A DNA stretch of 64,000 bases, from positions 496,001 to 560,000 of the forward strand of contig NZ_CYSR01000030.1 of NCBI RefSeq assembly GCF_001458395.1. The letters run 5' to 3'. Below, piece after piece: positions 51,156 through 59,493 of this stretch. The notes under the pieces are model-generated. The model saw only the letters and a program-made list of their open reading frames with translations, searched no databases and was not told the origin of the DNA. The DNA is from Leisingera aquaemixtae (lineage in GTDB: Bacteria; Pseudomonadota; Alphaproteobacteria; Rhodobacterales; Rhodobacteraceae). Position 1 is the stretch's first letter. The number at the start of each line of letters is the position of its first letter. The position numbers and the translations under genes were made by a program.

Positions 51156-51341
51156 TCAGCGGATCTGAGGCATACGCTCCATTCGCTCCAAGCGGCCATC
51201 GATCCTGCTCAAGGCAGTCAGGATCAGCGAAAGGCACTCATTCTGACGCGTAAGGCCGGTTTCATCAGCACACGCGCGGCGTGCCGCTAAGATGCCTTCC
51301 CAGCGCACCAGACGCCAAGCAGACCGCCTGCAGACCCTCAA
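51156..51341 (-). CDS. Possible small lysis-region protein
   Basis: 61 codons from a TTG (ends ALSRIDGRLERMERMPQIR), helical C terminus, no membrane span. Only position in the lysis region supports it; the real start may be a GTG further in. Low certainty. Confidence 0.25.
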   Translation of the reverse strand: MRVCRRSAWRLVRWEGILAARRACADETGLTRQNECLSLILTALSRIDGRLERMERMPQIR

Positions 51342-51366
51342 TCCGTCAACGCATCAGCAGCACCTC

Positions 51367-51498
51367 TCAAAAGGCGCGCGGAGCAATGACCAGGACCACC
51401 ACCAGAAAGATGAAGCACACCCCGCCGACGCGGAGAGTGTGCCAAAAATCGGCGCAAGGGTTCCGCTTCTCGCGCCGGATCTTCGCGGCGGACTTCAT
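51367..51498 (-). CDS. 43-residue single-span protein in the lysis region
   Basis: MKSAAKIRREKRNPCADFWH, then a hydrophobic span (VCFIFLVVVLVIAP). The ATG overlaps the stop of the upstream holin-like gene as ATGA, implying coupling. Basic N terminus and one span are in line with a spanin or pinholin component, but this is inference. Confidence 0.55.
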   Translation of the reverse strand: MKSAAKIRREKRNPCADFWHTLRVGGVCFIFLVVVLVIAPRAF

Positions 51499-51836
51499 TG
51501 TTCAGCTCCGTCCGGGTGCCGCTGGTTCTGTGACTGATCCAGGAAACGTTCAATGATCGTGACTGCCAGCAAACCGACCAGAAATGCTGCAGCGCAGAGG
51601 GTTCCCAATGCGCCAGCCATCCCGTCAGGAAGGTCCCCTATCCACGGCTTAACAAGGTACGGCGCCAGCGCGCCGACACCGAAGCTGGTCACAGACCCAA
51701 TGAAGACTACCCTCACCCCCTCGCGCCAAGTCGTCTTGAGCGCCGCAGACCGCACCGCGCCGCCCATGGCCCCGAAGATCGCCAGCAGCGCGCCGCGTTC
51801 GTTGAAAATTTCAGAGAACAGATTGAGATTGTTCAT
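51495..51836 (-). CDS. Holin-like phage membrane protein
   Basis: 113 residues. Hydrophobic segments at GALLAIFGAMGGAVRSAAL, VRVVFIGSVTSFGVGALAPYL and GTLCAAAFLVGLLAVTIIE, with a charged C-terminal tail (DQSQNQRHPDGAEQ), fit a class I holin or a phage membrane protein of the lysis module. Followed by the 43-residue gene and the endolysin. Confidence 0.6.
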   Translation of the reverse strand: MNNLNLFSEIFNERGALLAIFGAMGGAVRSAALKTTWREGVRVVFIGSVTSFGVGALAPYLVKPWIGDLPDGMAGALGTLCAAAFLVGLLAVTIIERFLDQSQNQRHPDGAEQ

Positions 51837-51853
51837 TGCCTCACCTCAGCCCG

Positions 51854-53845
51854 TTAGTTTCGGGAAACCAAACCTTCGCTTGTCGGCCAAAGGTCAATGA
51901 TTTCCCCCATCTCCGCCGCCAATCCCTTCACGATGATCGGCGTCTCGAAATAGACTTGAACGCCCCCCGAGACCGTGAGGTGCAAGTGCAGCTCTCCGTT
52001 TGCAGGAACCGTCACGTTGAATTGCCTCCGGAAGCGCGTGGAAGTTGTGGTCCCGGATCCGCCAAGCGTGCGGGAGACGATATCAGTAGTCCCGTTCGAC
52101 ACGCGGTATGCGACATTGGTGACCGCGGCCGTGAACGGGGCAATCACCCACAAAAACACCGTGTAAACATCGCCTGGGGTCAGGCCGGTAAGGGAAGCCG
52201 TTGCGGTCTCCCCGCCACCGAGGCGCAGAGAATAGTCGTCCTGGACATGGATGTTGCCAACGCCATCCCCAGACCAACCAGCATTGAGAGCGCTCCCCGG
52301 CCCTGCCCCAAAAGGAGGAAGAAGGTTGCGCATCTGCGGAGACGCCTGGACGGTGTCTGTCACTGCAAACGGCAGCTGGTTCCAAGACACGGCCGTAAAT
52401 GCAGAAACGTCGCCTTGCGGGCTGTAAGTCAAGGGGAAGCCGAACATTGTAGCCTCCTCGTTCAGCCAGGACACGGGCAGGTCAGCGCGGGTCAGCTTGA
52501 ACGGCGCATAGTATTTCCATTCCACATTGGCGTTTTCCTGCTGAACGTACCCCTCAATCGACACCGGTGCCTGCACCTCGACTGCCGCGATGGCGAACGT
52601 CTTCAATCCATCAACGTGCAGCGTCATATCATTCCGCGGGTTAGTCATATCCCCGAAACGGATTTCGCCGTTTTGAAGGCCGCTGCCGCCCTCCAGTGTC
52701 CAGTTTTTCCCGAAAGTGGAGCGGGAAGCGTTGAAGGCCTGCGGGACCGGGTAGCCCTCGACAAACAGATCAGTGATCCGTTGGTTTCCACCTGGCGTCC
52801 AGAAGCGGTTGAGCGCGTCTGTCGCCGACTTCTTGGCACCGATCTTGATTCCGCAGCCGTATTCCGGGCTTTCCTGACCATAGATGTGAACGCCGGTCAC
52901 GTTGAAATCGACCGAGCCGGAGGCGATTGCGAGCCCGCCTGCGCGCTCATTGTCTCCAAGAGCCTGAGCGCCAATCTTGCCACATTCCCGCAGAAAGAGA
53001 TTTTCAATCGACGACAGGCCCCAAAACTTGTAGCAGTAACACCCCCACCCGCTCATGTTCAGAACTGACACGCCGTCGATCTTGATGCCACCCACCCCAC
53101 CAGCGGAGGTCTCTGGCGTTGGGTCATCTGTTTTCTGCATGAAGTTGTGGTTCCGGCCCAGCCAAAGGCCAACTTGATAGGGGAAATTCTCTTCATCCCA
53201 GAGGTCGATGGGAAGAACCGCACCACCCGCTGCCGCAATGGTCCACCCTCGCCAGTGGGTCTGGTGGAAAGTTTGCGCTGTCGCTGCGTTTTTGGCGCTA
53301 TCAACCGCGGGGTTCCCGTCGGAAAAAATTATTGTTCGGGACCGGCCGGAAAAGTCCTCGTGTATGCCGCCCTGCCCCCAGACTGTAGCGCCCCCGAAGA
53401 ATAGGGTATCAGCTGCATACCCCCCGGTGCCATCGATCATGAAAATCCACCCGCTTTCACGGGAAATCTTAGCGCCAAGGTTCAATGCTGCGGCGTCGTC
53501 TGTCACGCCGTCGAAAGTCACACCAACCTGGGTTGCTGCCACCATTCCAGCGTGCGGACGCGCGTACAATTTGACGCCGCCGACCGTGAGCATGTGGTGA
53601 TCTGTAGCCCCGCTGGCAGCGACTTGATACCGGTGCCCGCCTGCCTCCAAGTAATCCCCGGCGGTGACATAGTGGATGCTCCCCGGAGCATAGGAAAGAA
53701 CATTGTCAGCCAACAGCTCCGCGACAGTCGCGCGAGAATGCTGCATGTTCTGAAACAAGTCCGCCAGATCCTGTTTGGATGGCTGGCTGGTCGACACCTT
53801 CGGATAGCCGAAAAGGACATTTTCGGCGGCGGTTTTAAGGCTCAT
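51854..53845 (-). CDS. Phage tail spike, pectate-lyase-like beta-helix
   Basis: 663 residues. The N-terminal 100 residues are the particle-attachment region. VGVTFDGVTDDAAALNLG is the entry of the Pectate_lyase_3 right-handed beta-helix domain found in tail spikes that cleave surface polysaccharide. Gly/Asn-rich repeats continue to about residue 450, and a beta-rich C terminus carries GLTPGDVYTVFLWVIAPF. Start 53845 is chosen because MSLKTAAENVLFG begins the protein; the ORF extends upstream into low-quality sequence. Lies between the tail-tip gene and the holin. Confidence 0.75.
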   Translation of the reverse strand: MSLKTAAENVLFGYPKVSTSQPSKQDLADLFQNMQHSRATVAELLADNVLSYAPGSIHYVTAGDYLEAGGHRYQVAASGATDHHMLTVGGVKLYARPHAGMVAATQVGVTFDGVTDDAAALNLGAKISRESGWIFMIDGTGGYAADTLFFGGATVWGQGGIHEDFSGRSRTIIFSDGNPAVDSAKNAATAQTFHQTHWRGWTIAAAGGAVLPIDLWDEENFPYQVGLWLGRNHNFMQKTDDPTPETSAGGVGGIKIDGVSVLNMSGWGCYCYKFWGLSSIENLFLRECGKIGAQALGDNERAGGLAIASGSVDFNVTGVHIYGQESPEYGCGIKIGAKKSATDALNRFWTPGGNQRITDLFVEGYPVPQAFNASRSTFGKNWTLEGGSGLQNGEIRFGDMTNPRNDMTLHVDGLKTFAIAAVEVQAPVSIEGYVQQENANVEWKYYAPFKLTRADLPVSWLNEEATMFGFPLTYSPQGDVSAFTAVSWNQLPFAVTDTVQASPQMRNLLPPFGAGPGSALNAGWSGDGVGNIHVQDDYSLRLGGGETATASLTGLTPGDVYTVFLWVIAPFTAAVTNVAYRVSNGTTDIVSRTLGGSGTTTSTRFRRQFNVTVPANGELHLHLTVSGGVQVYFETPIIVKGLAAEMGEIIDLWPTSEGLVSRN

Positions 53846-53888
53846 CTGCGATGCTCCGGTTTGGCGAATTGATCGGTTTTTTGGGGAC

Positions 53889-55751
53889 CTACGGTCCCGG
53901 CTCGTTAAGGGTGACGGTTTGCGGCCCGGACAGCGGCCCGGCCAACTCGCTGCCGTTGATCGGTTCAGCCCAATAGTGAAATGTCCCGTATCCGGGCGCA
54001 GGATCCGTGTAGCTGTCCCCATTGCTGGCAATGCCGTATTCGGTGTGGATTAACGCTGCGTTGGAGAAATCCATAGGCGCCAGCACCCGGTAGATCCGGG
54101 TTCCGAAATAGTGGGAATCGTTCGGCGCAGTGAAGGAGATCAGAACATCCTCGCCTGATTTCACCACGCTGAAAGAGGTCAACGCGCCTGGTGCCACCGT
54201 ATCCGAAACAGCGCTGATGACCTTCGGATCTTCGGGCCCCCAGTCAGATGCACCCGCGCCCGAGGTCCTGTTCCTGATCTGAGCTTCATATGCCTGGCCA
54301 TCCACCAGCCCGCCGATGCGAATGCGTGTAGCCAGTTCGGATGTCTGCTGCGTCAGCCAGTAGCTGTCACCGGCAGGACGGTAACGCACCTCCTGCGTAT
54401 AGGCAGCATCCTGCAGATCCCAAGTGAACAGAATGGAGCCGTTGTCCTGGGCAGAGCCGCCGAAGTTGGACGGAACCGGAATGCTGCTATCGCTGACGAC
54501 AGACCCGTATTTCGGCCGCTCTGGTTCCTCCGTTGCCGCATCAAAGTCAAAATCCTCGGGCTTCACGCTGTTCGCGGTCAGAGTGAATGTCCCAACGCCT
54601 TCGCGCGCCAGCTCCCCGACTTCGAAATACTCATCCAGGCCAATTTCATCGCTCCGCACCCGGATAAACCTGTGCGCCCGCCCGCCTTCCCGGCCGCCCA
54701 GGATTTCGTATCCGGCCATGCCGATTGTGGCGCGCAGCTGATACCTCGCCCGCTTGGTCTTCGCGATACGCTTGTTCAGCCGCGACGCCTGGTTGTGGTT
54801 GTGGACCATGTAAAGCTGCGGCTCATCCCGGACGGGCTTTGCCGCAGCATTCTCAACCCAGGTGCCGCTTGGGGTTTCCCGCCAGGCATTCTGGGGCTCG
54901 ACATAGACCGCAGACACCTCATCCGGCGCATCCGCCCCCCACTGGCCTTCTGACAGCTCCACCGCAAAGCAATCGTCCGCGGTGAGCGTCAGCGTCGGCT
55001 CAATCCACCGCCCGACCGTGAAGCCGACCTTCCCGTCTGTGCGCTCGTAAATGAACGCATCACACGCTGCGGCCAATTGCGCGCGCTGGTCTTCATACGC
55101 CTGCTCATCGGAAATCGTGCCGTTCAGCGTCCAGCGCGGCTGCAGCTCGCCTTCGGCATTCATCACCAGCGGGTCGCAGGCATCTGCCTCGTCGGCCACC
55201 TCATCCCAATCCACGGCGCGGCCGAGAACATTCACCACCCAATCGGCCAGAACCAGGGCGGCATTGTTCGAGTAACCCTTGGCGCCGGTGCGCGGGTCAT
55301 AGAGGTCATTCTTCCCATCGAACACCGGCGCATAGGCCCACTGCCGGCCATTCGGGTAGATCTTGGAAAAGCTCTCCTGAGGCGGCCGCTTCGCCCACAG
55401 CACCGCCCCTGAAAGCCCCTTGAAATCATGCGCCTCAGTGATCTCTGTGAAAGCGGCCTCAAGGCCCGGGTCAACGACTTGACCGGCGGCCCCTGTGAAC
55501 ACGTTGATCCGGCCATGCCCGGCTATGGGGGCGGTGCTGATATTGCTCGCGCTTTGCTCCACTTCTGCAGTCAGAGCCACCGGACGCTCATCCAGCCAAT
55601 GCTCGACAATGCCTTCGATCTCATGAGCAGCGAGGATCGGGACATAGTAGCGCCGGCCGTCCGCGAACCCGGTGAAGCCCAGCGGGCCACCCTTGCGCGC
55701 CCTGCCGTAGACATATTCCGCATAGGCCACCGGCTGCGCAAAGTTTACCAT
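53889..55751 (-). pseudogene. Phage tail-tip (J-like) protein, 5'-truncated
   Basis: About 620 residues remain. NFAQPVAYAEYVYGRARKGG is the part where J-like receptor-binding tail proteins continue after an N-terminal segment of about 100 residues; that segment is missing. TWDLQDAAYTQEVRYRPAGDSYW and LTSFSVVKSGEDVLISFTAP are fibronectin-III-like modules near the C terminus. Upstream of codon ATG 55751 the open frame runs antisense through the methyltransferase gene, so the native 5' end is lost. May still be translated from 55751, but no ribosome site is visible. Confidence 0.65.
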
Positions 55752-55753
55752 CC

Positions 55754-56968
55754 GTGCGGCCGGGGGCGGCAGAGAAGGCCTGCCGCCCCAACCGCCCCTG
55801 CAAGGAGCGCCGCGGCCAGACCTTCCGCCATTGGGTAAAGGAACTGCAGCGCCTCGGCTACAAGGTCGAATGGCAGGAGCTGCGCGCCTGCGACTACGGC
55901 GCCCCCACCATCCGCAAACGCCTGTTCCTGATTGCCCGCTGTGACGGTCGGCCGATTGTCTGGCCGGAACCGACCCACGGCGCACCGGACAGCGCCGAGG
56001 TGCTGACCGGCCTGTGCAAACCCTGGCGCACGGCGGCCGAAATCATTGACTGGACGCTGCCCTGCCCGTCGATCTTTGACACCAGCCAAGAAATCAAACA
56101 GCGCTACGGGCTGCAGACCCGCCGCCCCCTAAAACCCGCCACTTTGCGCCGGGTGGCCCGCGGCGTCATGCGCTATGTGATCGAGGCGAAAGAGCCGTTC
56201 CTTGTGACCTATGCACAGCAAGGCGGCGGGATCCGCAGCGGCTTTGCTCCGCTCCACACCATCACCGCCAGCCCCAAGGACCAGAACGCCATCATTGTGC
56301 CAACCTTGGTGCAAACCGGCTACGGCGAACGCAAGGGCCAGGCGCCGCGCGTGCCCGGCCTGAACAAACCACTGGGAACCCTAGTGGCAGGCGGCACCAA
56401 GCACGCCCTTGTGGCCGCCTTCCTAGCCCAGCACAATTCCGGCGAGCGCATGAAAAACAACGCCGGGCGCCCGGCGACCGCCCCGCTCAGCACCCTGACC
56501 ACCAGGGGCACCCAGCAGCAGGTAGTGGCTGCCTACATGATGCCCCACTATGGCGCCAGCGTGGCCCGCTCTGCGACGGCGCCTGTTGGCACCCTCACCG
56601 CGGGTGGCGGCGGCAAGCAGGCATTGATTGCTGCGTTCCTGCATAAATATTACGGCACAGACCAGGATCCGCGCTTGGATCAGCCAATGCACACCCTGAC
56701 CACCCGGGACCGTTTCGGCCTGGTGACGGTCGTGATTCAGGGCGAACCCTACGCAATCACTGATATTGGAATGCGGATGCTGACCCCGCGCGAACAATTC
56801 CGCGCCCAAGGCTTCCCGGAAACCTATGAGATTGACCAAGCAGGCGGGCGGAAGCTCAACAAGACCGACAAGACCCGCATGTGCGGCAACAGCGTCGCAC
56901 CGGCGATGGCAGAGGCGCTGATTCGCGCGAACTGCGCCCACCTAGTGGAGCAGGAGGCCGCAGCATGA
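55754..56968 (+). pseudogene. C5-cytosine DNA methyltransferase, 5'-truncated
   Basis: Homology starts at about 55793 (RPCKERRGQTFRHW). Present are motif VIII (ACDYGAPTIRKRLFLIAR), a target-recognition region with repeated TLTxRxxxxxV units (PLHTITASPKDQN; TLVAGGTKHAL; TLTTRGTQQQV), motif IX (MLTPREQFRAQGFP) and motif X (GNSVAPAMAEAL). Missing are motif I (SAM binding), IV (catalytic PCQ) and VI (ENV), so it cannot methylate DNA. The stop overlaps the PrtN-like start. Confidence 0.8.
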
Positions 56969-57225
56969 ACACCGCCTTTTTGCTCATGGCCCAATACAAC
57001 GGACGCGCAGTAATCCCCGCGGACGTAGTGGTGCAGGACTATTTCCAGCACCTTACCCTTCCGAAATTCCTTCGCAAGGTGAATGAAGGTCAGATCGCCT
57101 TGCCGCTTGTCTCGATCGAGGCAAGCCAAAAGAGCGCAAAGGGAGTTCACCTGCAGGATCTGGCCGAGTACCTGGACAGAAGGCGGGAGGAAGCCCAACG
57201 GGCATTCCGACAGATGCACAGCTAG
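56965..57225 (+). CDS. PrtN-like pyocin/phage activator family protein
   Basis: 86 residues. MNTAFLLMAQYNGRAVIPADVVVQDYF and PKFLRKVNEGQIALPLVSIEASQKSAKGVHLQDLAEYLD match the pyocin activator PrtN family, which switches on R/F-type pyocin genes in Pseudomonas. Here its targets are unknown. Start ATG overlaps the methyltransferase stop (ATGA), with CAGGAGG 8 bases before. A terminator follows. Confidence 0.8.
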   Translation: MNTAFLLMAQYNGRAVIPADVVVQDYFQHLTLPKFLRKVNEGQIALPLVSIEASQKSAKGVHLQDLAEYLDRRREEAQRAFRQMHS

Positions 57226-57255
57226 GACAAACTAACCCCAGCCATCCTGTAAAAG

Positions 57256-57279
57256 CGCCGCCATTGAGCGGCGTTTTTT
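57256..57279 (+). terminator. Intrinsic terminator after the PrtN-like gene
   Basis: Stem cgccgc / gcggcg with a 6-base loop followed by six T, 30 bases after the stop. Confidence 0.8.
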
Positions 57280-57328
57280 GTTGTTCCGGACGGGGAACAA
57301 CTAAACCCGGAACAACTTTCGGGACAAC
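57280..57328. promoter_or_regulatory. Right cluster of putative integrase arm-type sites
   Basis: gttgttccg at 57280-57288, then inverted copies gggaacaac (57293-57301), cggaacaac (57308-57316) and cgggacaac (57320-57328). The same nonamer occurs next to the integrase at the other element end. Spacing of 12-15 bases and closeness to the right core repeat fit arm-type or excisionase sites. Confidence 0.55.
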
Positions 57329-57389
57329 ACGCCCAATCCACACAACGCAAGAAGCTGATTTAATGGGAATTTTTCTAGCAAGCCGCCCC

Positions 57390-57410
57390 ATCCATCATCG
57401 GCGCAACGGA
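57390..57410. repeat. attR-side core repeat
   Basis: 21 bases identical to 33908-33928; right boundary of the element. Confidence 0.9.
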
Positions 57411-57473
57411 CAGACGCGCAGCGCGCCGGACATCGGAAAACCCTGATCTTTCGCGGTTTTTTGAATTCGCCAT
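57390..57473 (-). pseudogene. dusA: Displaced native 5' end of dusA
   Basis: Reading minus from ATG 57473: MANSKNRERSGFSDVRRAAR followed by LSVAPMMD, which leads straight into DusA sequence at the core repeat. These first 28 codons belong to the host gene before integration; the ATG has GGGGAAG at good distance. The frame continues into element sequence and is not a functional protein. Confidence 0.8.
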
Positions 57474-57773
57474 TTTGTGCGGCTTCCCCGTTTCGGCCCC
57501 ATTCAGCCCCGTTTTTGACAGCGCTGCTGCAGAACGCAGCGCCGACGCCGCCGCTTAGCACTTTTTGCACCCCAAGTTCCAGCACCCCGCTGCGGGCACT
57601 GCCGGGACGCCGCCCGGCAGGCCGAAAACTGTCCCGGCAAGATCCCCATTTATTTCAGCGCTTTATGTGTCGCCCGCTGGCACGGATGTAAGTTTTTTAA
57701 ATTACCTTGACCAGGTGACAGTTTTCTTGCAATTTCACTCAAACGGTTCATCCCCATCGCAAGGTCCGCTACG
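57474..57773. other. Gap holding the native dusA promoter and the RpiR gene leader
   Basis: 300 bases with no gene. The original dusA promoter (minus) must lie here and now points into the element's right end. A TTGACC at 57707-57712 could be a -35 for the RpiR gene; no good -10 was found. Confidence 0.4.
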
Positions 57774-58652
57774 TTGCCCGCCCCTGTCCGCTCAAAACTT
57801 GCCCATGCCCTTGAAACCGGTTCGAAAGCCGAGCGAGCCATTGCCAACTATATGCTGAGCGCCTTGGAGCAGGTTCCGTTTGAGACCGCCGCCAGCCTCG
57901 CCGAGAAAGTCGGGGTGAGCGAAGCCACCGTTGGCCGGTTCTGCCGCAGCAACGGATACGCCAGTTTCAAGGATCTGAAAGAGCACCTGAAGGACGACTT
58001 GGGCGACCATCCGTGGCTGGTGAGCGACCGGCTGAATGAACTGCGCACTACCGCCCGCGACGACGAGGGCCATCTTTCTCAGGGAATGGAGCTGGAAATC
58101 GCGGCCGTCGTGCGGATCTATGAATATGCCCGGTCCGCTGAGTGGCAAAATGCGGTTGCCAGGCTGGCCAGGACGCAGCACGTCTACGTGGCTGGTTTCC
58201 AGACCGAACGCGGGCTTGCCCAGTATTTTGCCAATCAGATGCAATACCTGCGCGACGAGGTAACCCTGATTGACCTGGCGGCGGGAAACTTTGCCGAAAT
58301 ACTGGCCTCCGGCCGGGAGGCCTGTCTGGTGATCTTCGAGGCCCGCCGCTATTCCCGGCTGGCCAAGCTTCTGGCGCGCGAGGCGAAGACCGCCGGCATT
58401 CCGGTGACTCTGATTACCGATGTGTTCTGCGACTGGGGCCGCGAAACCGCCGACGAGGTTTTTGCCGTACCGACCCAGTTCAACCAGTTCTGGGATTCCA
58501 CGGCGCAGATGGCGAGCCTGTCCAATCTCCTCATCAATGGCGTGTGCATGGAACTGGGGCCGCAGGTCGAAGAGCGTCTGAACCGGATTGCAGCGCTTTA
58601 CGGCCGCTTCACCGGTCATGTCGGCGATCCGGTCGCCGCCGTCGAAAAATAA
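57774..58652 (+). CDS. MurR/RpiR family transcriptional regulator
   Basis: 292 residues. An N-terminal HTH_6 domain (AERAIANYMLSALEQVPFETAASLAEKVGVSEATVGRFCRSNGYASFKDLK, about 18-70) binds DNA and a C-terminal SIS domain (about 125-260, VAGFQTERGLAQYFANQM) senses a ligand, usually a phosphosugar. Start is TTG 57774 with AAGG upstream; the nearest ATG would remove the first helix. It is immediately before the amino-acid transporter operon (31-base gap) and probably regulates it. Confidence 0.88.
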   Translation: MPAPVRSKLAHALETGSKAERAIANYMLSALEQVPFETAASLAEKVGVSEATVGRFCRSNGYASFKDLKEHLKDDLGDHPWLVSDRLNELRTTARDDEGHLSQGMELEIAAVVRIYEYARSAEWQNAVARLARTQHVYVAGFQTERGLAQYFANQMQYLRDEVTLIDLAAGNFAEILASGREACLVIFEARRYSRLAKLLAREAKTAGIPVTLITDVFCDWGRETADEVFAVPTQFNQFWDSTAQMASLSNLLINGVCMELGPQVEERLNRIAALYGRFTGHVGDPVAAVEK

Positions 58653-58683
58653 TCAAAACTTGGAAACGACAGGAGGAACTCCC

Positions 58684-59460
58684 ATGACATTGAAGAAGAC
58701 ACTGGCACTCGCCCTGGCGTCCGCGGCGATGGCCGCCGGCACAGCCTCGGCGGACGGATTGCGGCTGGGCACCGAAGGCGCCTACCCGCCGTTCAACTAC
58801 ATCGAATCCGACGGCAAGATTGCCGGCTTTGACGTTGAGATCGGTCTGGAGCTGTGCAAGCGCATCGGCGAGGACTGCACCGTGGTGGCGCAGGATTGGG
58901 ACGGGATCATTCCCGGTCTTCTGGCCAGCAAGTATGACTTCATCATCGCCTCGATGTTCATCACCGAAGAGCGCAAGAAGCAGGTCGATTTCACCGATCC
59001 CTACTATCTGGCGGCGATGACCCATGTCGTGCCGAAAGGTTCGGACATCACCGAATTCACCAACGAGGCGCTGGCAGACAAGGTGATCGGCGCGCAGTCG
59101 GGCACCACCCAGGCCGATTTCATCGAGGCCGCCTACCCGGATGCCGACATCCGCCTCTATCCGACCCAGGACGAGGTCAACCTCGACATGGCCTCGGGCC
59201 GTATCGACCTGCAAGTCGGGGACATGCTGCCGATGCTGGACTGGACCAAAAAGTCCGATGACGGCAGCTGCTGCGAACTGGCGGGCGAGCCGATCACCGA
59301 TCCGGCCTTCGTTGGCGATGGCGTGGGCATCGCCGTGCGCCAGGAGGATGACGCGCTGCGCGAGAAGCTGAACACCGCCCTGGCCGAGATCCGCGCCGAT
59401 GGCACCTACAAGACGATCAACGACAAGTACTTCGACATCGACGTCTACACGATGAAGTAA
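58684..59460 (+). CDS. Polar amino-acid ABC transporter substrate-binding protein (family 3)
   Basis: 258 residues with a signal peptide (ALALASAAMAAGTASA). Mature sequence LRLGTEGAYPPFNYIESDGKIAGFDVEIGLELCKRIG is the classic SBP family 3 signature; YDFIIASMFITEERKKQVDFTDPYY and GTTQADFIE follow. It is close to HisJ/ArgT/octopine-type binders of basic or related amino acids. The extra Cys pair (GSCCEL) is unusual. An AGGAGG precedes the ATG. Confidence 0.9.
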   Translation: MTLKKTLALALASAAMAAGTASADGLRLGTEGAYPPFNYIESDGKIAGFDVEIGLELCKRIGEDCTVVAQDWDGIIPGLLASKYDFIIASMFITEERKKQVDFTDPYYLAAMTHVVPKGSDITEFTNEALADKVIGAQSGTTQADFIEAAYPDADIRLYPTQDEVNLDMASGRIDLQVGDMLPMLDWTKKSDDGSCCELAGEPITDPAFVGDGVGIAVRQEDDALREKLNTALAEIRADGTYKTINDKYFDIDVYTMK

Positions 59461-59493
59461 GCGGAATGTCCCCTCAGCCTGAAAAGGGTATCC

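Larger units (their letters stand above)
33908..57410. mobile_element. dusA-integrated genomic island / defective prophage, about 23.5 kb
   Basis: Bounded by 21-bp exact direct repeats (33908-33928 and 57390-57410) that encode SVAPMMD of DusA. Contains a tyrosine integrase next to the left end, a small-gene operon, a resolvase, repressor-like genes, a reverse transcriptase-SLATT cassette, lysis genes, tail genes, a methyltransferase remnant and a PrtN-like activator. Terminase, portal, capsid and most tail genes are absent and two genes are truncated at one junction, so autonomous phage production is unlikely. Integration at dusA by tyrosine recombinases is a known habit of islands and prophages in Proteobacteria. 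Base composition is mixed, with clearly AT-richer cargo at 44.0-48.4 kb. Confidence 0.9.

Noticed and set aside
51338-51553. 71-codon minus-strand frame in the lysis region
   Set aside because: It runs out of frame over the ATGA-coupled 43-residue membrane protein, which is better supported.
53846-54031. N-terminal extension of the tail-spike frame
   Set aside because: Overlaps the end of the tail-tip gene and lacks tail-protein character; the start at 53845 fits better.
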